Assembly (NCBI GenBank): GCA_001899635.1
Contig: MKVQ01000017.1
Coordinates: 1-64,000, forward strand
Direction of reading: 5' to 3'
Length of the DNA: 64,000 nucleotides
Source: Myxococcales bacterium 68-20
Lineage (GTDB): Bacteria > Myxococcota_A > Polyangia > Polyangiales > Polyangiaceae
The translations under genes and the position numbers were made by a program. Numbering within the stretch: the stretch's first letter is position 1; each line of letters begins with the position of its first letter. Of the stretch, positions 60,681-64,000 are shown one piece after another. The notes below the pieces were generated by a model. It made no database searches and was not told the origin of the DNA. It was given only the letters and a program-made list of their open reading frames with translations.

Positions 60681-61900
60681 CGCTTGCCTCCGACGGATAG
60701 GAGCACCCCTTGGCCGCCAATCCACACTTTCCCAGGCTCTGGCACCCACACCGAGAGAAGCTCCGGTCGACGACGCCCGAGCCCGGCCACCTTCACCCGC
60801 GACCACGTCGTTCCGTCGTAGTGAAGGACCACGCCTCGGTCACCGACCGCCCAGACGTCGGACGAAGACGAGCCCGCGACGGCGTAGAGGTGCTCGTGCG
60901 TCGGCACCTCCATCACCTGCCAACCGAACGTCGCCCCCACGTTGTGGATGACCAAGCCGCGCGCTCCGACGGCCCACGCCTCCGTATCCGAGACCGCCCA
61001 CACGCCGTTCAGCGTCGACCACGTGAGCGGGTTCATCACCTCCACTGTCGGCGATTCGCTGTCGGCGCCTATGATTCGAATCGCGGCGCCCTTCTCGCCG
61101 ACGCCCCACACGACGTTCGGAGATGCTCCGTCGAGGCCTCGGAGCCACTTGCACGGCAGACTGCTGCAGACCGACGTGGGCACCCCCGCCTTTGGCGTCA
61201 GCGTCGTGCCGTCCGCGTCGATGCGCCAGACTTCGGTGTTCGTGGCGACCCACATCGTGCTGCCGCCGGTCCGGCCCCACCCCGCGGTGACGTAGCGGCT
61301 GGCGCCCGGCGGCGCGGTCAGCTTGCCTCGGTTGGCCCAGCCGTCCGGCGACGGATCGCCGTCGCCCGCGCCGAGGCCACGCGTGAACACGCGATCGAGG
61401 GTGCCGAACGTGAGCTCTCCACCGTTCGCGAGCCAGACGTAGCCGAGCGATTCACGGGTGCCGAGATCGGCGGCCTTCCACGCGGTCCCGTCGAAGTGCG
61501 CGGCCGTACCGACCGTCCCGACCAGCCACGCGTCCGTCGTCGAGCGAGCGCGAATCGTGTGGAGGCGCGTGCGCCAGTCGACTCCCGCAGACGGATCGGC
61601 GCCGAAGAGGCCGCTCGGGCAGAGCGCCCCCGGCTCACACTCGGCCGGAAAGAACTCGCAATCGCCTTCCGCGCACGAACCTCCGCCGTCTGCTCCGTCC
61701 GCTCCACCCGCGTCGGGCTCGGGAACGACGGTCTCCGTCTTCTCGGGATCGAGATTGACGTTCTCATCGACCGACGCGCACGCGGCGACGAACGAGCCGG
61801 CCAGAGCGCAGGCGAAGCCCGCGCCGGAGACCAACATGTAACGCCATGCGCTCGCTGTGCTCGCCCCTTGTCCCAATCGCGCTCGAGTACGAGCGCTCAT
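60677..61900 (-). CDS. Propeller-like lipoprotein of the sigma operon
   Basis: A 407-residue predicted lipoprotein: basic N-terminus, hydrophobic segment, lipobox VAAC, then an Asp/Gly-rich linker and a short Cys cluster (CAEGDCEFFPAECEPGALC). The body repeats a strand phrase (STTDAWLVGTVGTAAHFDGT, SPNVVWGVGEKGAAIRI, SDTEAWAVGARGLVIH, SSSDVWAVGDRGVVLHYDGT), indicating a beta propeller of about six or seven blades. No catalytic residues. The ATG at 61900 overlaps the stop of the Cys-rich lipoprotein gene (61897-61900). Confidence 0.78.
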   Translation of the reverse strand: MSARTRARLGQGASTASAWRYMLVSGAGFACALAGSFVAACASVDENVNLDPEKTETVVPEPDAGGADGADGGGSCAEGDCEFFPAECEPGALCPSGLFGADPSAGVDWRTRLHTIRARSTTDAWLVGTVGTAAHFDGTAWKAADLGTRESLGYVWLANGGELTFGTLDRVFTRGLGAGDGDPSPDGWANRGKLTAPPGASRYVTAGWGRTGGSTMWVATNTEVWRIDADGTTLTPKAGVPTSVCSSLPCKWLRGLDGASPNVVWGVGEKGAAIRIIGADSESPTVEVMNPLTWSTLNGVWAVSDTEAWAVGARGLVIHNVGATFGWQVMEVPTHEHLYAVAGSSSSDVWAVGDRGVVLHYDGTTWSRVKVAGLGRRRPELLSVWVPEPGKVWIGGQGVLLSVGGKR

Positions 61901-63084
61901 CGGGTCACCTCGCCCGCGTCGGCCTGATCGCACGGCTCGACCACGCATTTGCCCGCCACGCAGGCTTGACCCATCTTCAGATCACAGGTGATCCCGCATC
62001 CACCGCAGTTCCGCGGATCGCTCCTCGTGTCGATTTCGCATCCGTCGGATTGCGAACCGTTGCAGTCCGCCGCGCCATTCTGACAGCGGAGGACGCACTT
62101 TCCGAAGTCGCACGCCACCCTCTGGCTGTAGCCAACGCCAAGGTATGGGCAGCTCACGCCGCAAGCACCGCAGTTGGAAGCGCTGCTGCTGACGTCGACG
62201 CAGTATCCCTCTGGGAGGCCGTGCTTCTCATCACCCGTTTGGCAGAACGTCAGCCCCTCGTCGCACATGCACGACGGTTGGCCCATGGCATCGACGACGC
62301 ACTTCTGCCCTGCACCACACTTGTTGCCGCAGTAACCGCAGTTGTCGTCCGTGAAGGTCGACGTCTCGCAGCCATTCTCGAGTTTTCCGTCGCAGTCGGC
62401 GAAGCCGCCTTCGCACTTGAACTTGCCGCACTGGCTCGAAAGGCAGCCGTAGTACATGTTCGCGTACTGCGGGGCGTCCGGCCCTCCGGTCGGATCGCAA
62501 GCATTGTCGCAAGCGCCGCAATTGGCGTCGTTGGCGCGCACGTCCGTGCACAGCCCACAGTCGAGCTGGCCCGGAGGACATCCGCATCCGACCTCCTTGA
62601 AGAGGTCGTCCCGCCACTGGCACCTCTCCCCCACGGCACAGGCCACGCCGCACGCACCGCAGTTGGCCGGATCGCGGACGTCGCTCTCGCATCCATTGTC
62701 GATGAGGCCATCACAATCTTTCGCACCAAAGGCGCATTCCAACTTGCAGGCGCCCTCGTTGCAGAAGAAGCTCTCCGCCCCCGTGCCCGGTGGGCAGGCC
62801 ATTCCACACCCACCGCAGTTTCTCGAGTCGGCGAGGATGTTGGTGTCGCACGGGAAGCGCGAGTCCGGACACGTCGTCCATCCCGGAGGGCACTGGGACG
62901 ACGGGCAGTACGAGATGAGCCCGAGGCCGGCTTCCGGCGTGACGGCGCCGCTGTCCACCTCGCCGAAGGCCGCTGGCGCCGACGCGTCGGGTAGCGTGCC
63001 GATCACGTTCGTGTCGACGCCACACGAAGCGACGAGCGCCGCGCTGAGCAGCGCCGCGACGATGACTCTACCTATGCTTCTCAT
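61897..63084 (-). CDS. Cys-rich lipoprotein of sigma cassette B
   Basis: A 395-residue predicted lipoprotein (LVASC, Cys21) with more than forty cysteines. Repeats carry CDGxxxNGCExD...(N/D)CGxCGxxC, for example LIDNGCESDVRDPANCGACG, KLENGCETSTFTDDNCGYCG and QSDGCEIDTRSDPRNCGGCG, about one per 45-50 residues. Such modules are common in secreted myxobacterial proteins and are presumably disulfide-bonded. It occupies the same place after the sigma partner gene as the Cys-rich protein at 10026. Its ATG overlaps the stop of the partner gene by four nt. Confidence 0.82.
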   Translation of the reverse strand: MRSIGRVIVAALLSAALVASCGVDTNVIGTLPDASAPAAFGEVDSGAVTPEAGLGLISYCPSSQCPPGWTTCPDSRFPCDTNILADSRNCGGCGMACPPGTGAESFFCNEGACKLECAFGAKDCDGLIDNGCESDVRDPANCGACGVACAVGERCQWRDDLFKEVGCGCPPGQLDCGLCTDVRANDANCGACDNACDPTGGPDAPQYANMYYGCLSSQCGKFKCEGGFADCDGKLENGCETSTFTDDNCGYCGNKCGAGQKCVVDAMGQPSCMCDEGLTFCQTGDEKHGLPEGYCVDVSSSASNCGACGVSCPYLGVGYSQRVACDFGKCVLRCQNGAADCNGSQSDGCEIDTRSDPRNCGGCGITCDLKMGQACVAGKCVVEPCDQADAGEVTR

Positions 63085-63887
63085 GGGGACGTCTTCCTCT
63101 GGACGAGGACCTTCATTCGGCCGGCCTGCGGACTATTCGGATAGCGAGCGATGAACGTCTCTGCTTCGGTCCGCGCTTCGTCGAAGTGACCTGCGGCGAG
63201 GAGTACGTCGATGCGCATCGCCTTCGCTTCGGGTAGCAGTGCTCCGTTCGGGAAGCGCTTCTCGTACTGCGTGAGGATCGAGCGTGCATCCTCGGCACGC
63301 CCCGCCGCGAGCGCAGCCCGCGCCTCCCGCAGGAGTGCCAGCTCGAGCGCGAATTCGTCGGTGGGCGACACACCGGCGCCCGTCGCCGTCGTCTTCAGCG
63401 TAGTCCTGGTGCTGGCGACGCCCCGCTGCCCCGGCGCGTCGGCGGAAGCAGGCGCTTCGCTCGGAAGCGCATGGATGTCGATCCCTTCGTCGCCTGTTGG
63501 TCCGCTCGCGGGCGGACGCTCCGCAGCCTCGGCGGAGGTCTCCGTCGGCGGAAACGCGCGCTCTGGAGTCGGTGTAATCATTGCGCTCGGTGGCGTGGGC
63601 TTCGAGTCGGGATCCGAGACCAGCTGCCGTCCCTCTTCGACGGCGAGAGCCCCGACACAGAACACGGCGCAGACGAGCGCAGCTTTGGCAGCGGTCACGA
63701 GCGCCGGAGATCGGCTCTCAGTCCCGGAGGCGAGGGGCGGGGACGCCTCCGGAGTCGCCGCCTTCAGGCGCGAGAGCGCATCGTGCACGAGCGCGGGCGC
63801 CGGCGCCTCGTTCCGCGCGGCGCGTACCAGCTCGTCGATCCTGTCGGCCTGCGTTTCGTCCACGTTCTTGCTGTTCGGTCCGCTCAC
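63081..63887 (-). CDS. Membrane-anchored sigma partner with TPR-like tail (cassette B)
   Basis: A 268-residue protein with a cytoplasmic N-terminus of about 70 residues, one transmembrane segment (LVTAAKAALVCAVFCVGALA), a Pro/Ser/Thr/Ala linker, and a helical tail (LALLREARAALAAGRAEDAR, LTQYEKRFPNGALLPEAKAM, FIARYPNSPQAGRMKVLVQ). The tail parallels that of the protein at 9211, including the RYP(G/N) turn before the last helix. The start is GTG at 63887, overlapping the sigma stop as GTGA. It is an anti-sigma candidate by position; no ZAS-type zinc motif is present. Confidence 0.72.
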   Translation of the reverse strand: MSGPNSKNVDETQADRIDELVRAARNEAPAPALVHDALSRLKAATPEASPPLASGTESRSPALVTAAKAALVCAVFCVGALAVEEGRQLVSDPDSKPTPPSAMITPTPERAFPPTETSAEAAERPPASGPTGDEGIDIHALPSEAPASADAPGQRGVASTRTTLKTTATGAGVSPTDEFALELALLREARAALAAGRAEDARSILTQYEKRFPNGALLPEAKAMRIDVLLAAGHFDEARTEAETFIARYPNSPQAGRMKVLVQRKTSP

Positions 63888-64000
63888 GGGGAGGTCCCTT
63901 TCGCAGTGCGCTCGATCTCGGCGAGTGCGCGCGCAAACTCTTCGCGCGCGCGGCGAACGCGAGAGGCCGCCGTGCCCTCCGGGATCCCGAGATGCGATGC
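63884..64000 (-). CDS. ECF sigma factor, C-terminal part (cut by window end)
   Basis: Only the last 38 codons are in the window: ASHLGIPEGTAASRVRRARE is the recognition helix of sigma region 4, followed by a short basic tail. It matches the same part of the sigma factor at 8603 (GLPQGTAASRLRRARE). Its TGA overlaps the GTG of the partner gene. The N-terminal region 2 must lie to the right of position 64000. Confidence 0.8.
   Translation of the reverse strand, partial: ASHLGIPEGTAASRVRRAREEFARALAEIERTAKGTSP

Overview
The window is high-GC DNA from what is most likely a myxobacterium of the Polyangia/Sorangiineae type. The evidence is gene content rather than any marker gene: two Hanks-type Ser/Thr kinases with a C-terminal membrane anchor, a gltD-gltE-like gliding-motility pair, many secreted lipoproteins with Asp/Gly-rich linkers after the lipobox, a protein ending in a MYXO-CTERM-like tail, vWA, RCC1 and IgGFc-binding lipoproteins, and very frequent ATGA/GTGA gene overlaps. 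No rRNA or tRNA gene was seen.

Layout. 125-2224 is a CRISPR array of 29 repeats and 28 spacers, without cas genes in view, ending against a truncated LysR gene. 3128-12983 holds a ferritin-like DUF2383 protein, a kinase/TPR-membrane/lipoprotein cassette on the minus strand (3755-7368), an ECF sigma/membrane partner/Cys-rich lipoprotein cassette on the plus strand (8603-10679), a truncated EF-G-like pseudo-GTPase and a vWA lipoprotein. 13007-19066 is a minus-strand run: gltD-like, gltE-like, a small motility-associated membrane protein and a DyP peroxidase. 19286-29925 is an accessory region: a Uma2 protein, microsatellites, 42-bp repeats, an IS4-type remnant, two HTH-ImmA/IrrE modules (one with a DUF4411 PIN-like partner, one with a C39-like peptidase partner), a partial duplication of the DUF4411 gene, a frameshifted gene, and a four-helix-bundle gene bracketed by unusual DNA hairpins. 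29926-40666 holds two efflux systems, each with its own LysR regulator (TolC-RND-adaptor, then EmrA-EmrB-like). 40761-41389 is a nucleotidyltransferase pair of toxin-antitoxin type.

42802-46419 is a second copy of the kinase/TPR-membrane/lipoprotein cassette. It is followed by a giant modular lipoprotein and a metalloprotease (46525-53416); the stretch is bracketed by a 30-bp direct repeat. 53730-55895 has an esterase, a tautomerase, a DUF4345 membrane protein and a second Uma2 protein. 56076-64000 is a seven-gene minus-strand operon beginning with an ECF sigma factor cut by the window end. It repeats the plan of the left sigma cassette and adds four more surface lipoproteins.

The theme is signal-controlled surface lipoproteins. 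Each of two regulatory devices (a membrane kinase, and an ECF sigma factor with a membrane-anchored TPR-tail partner) occurs twice, each time coupled to its own secreted lipoproteins. The accessory middle looks like a defence/toxin-antitoxin island with several decayed elements.
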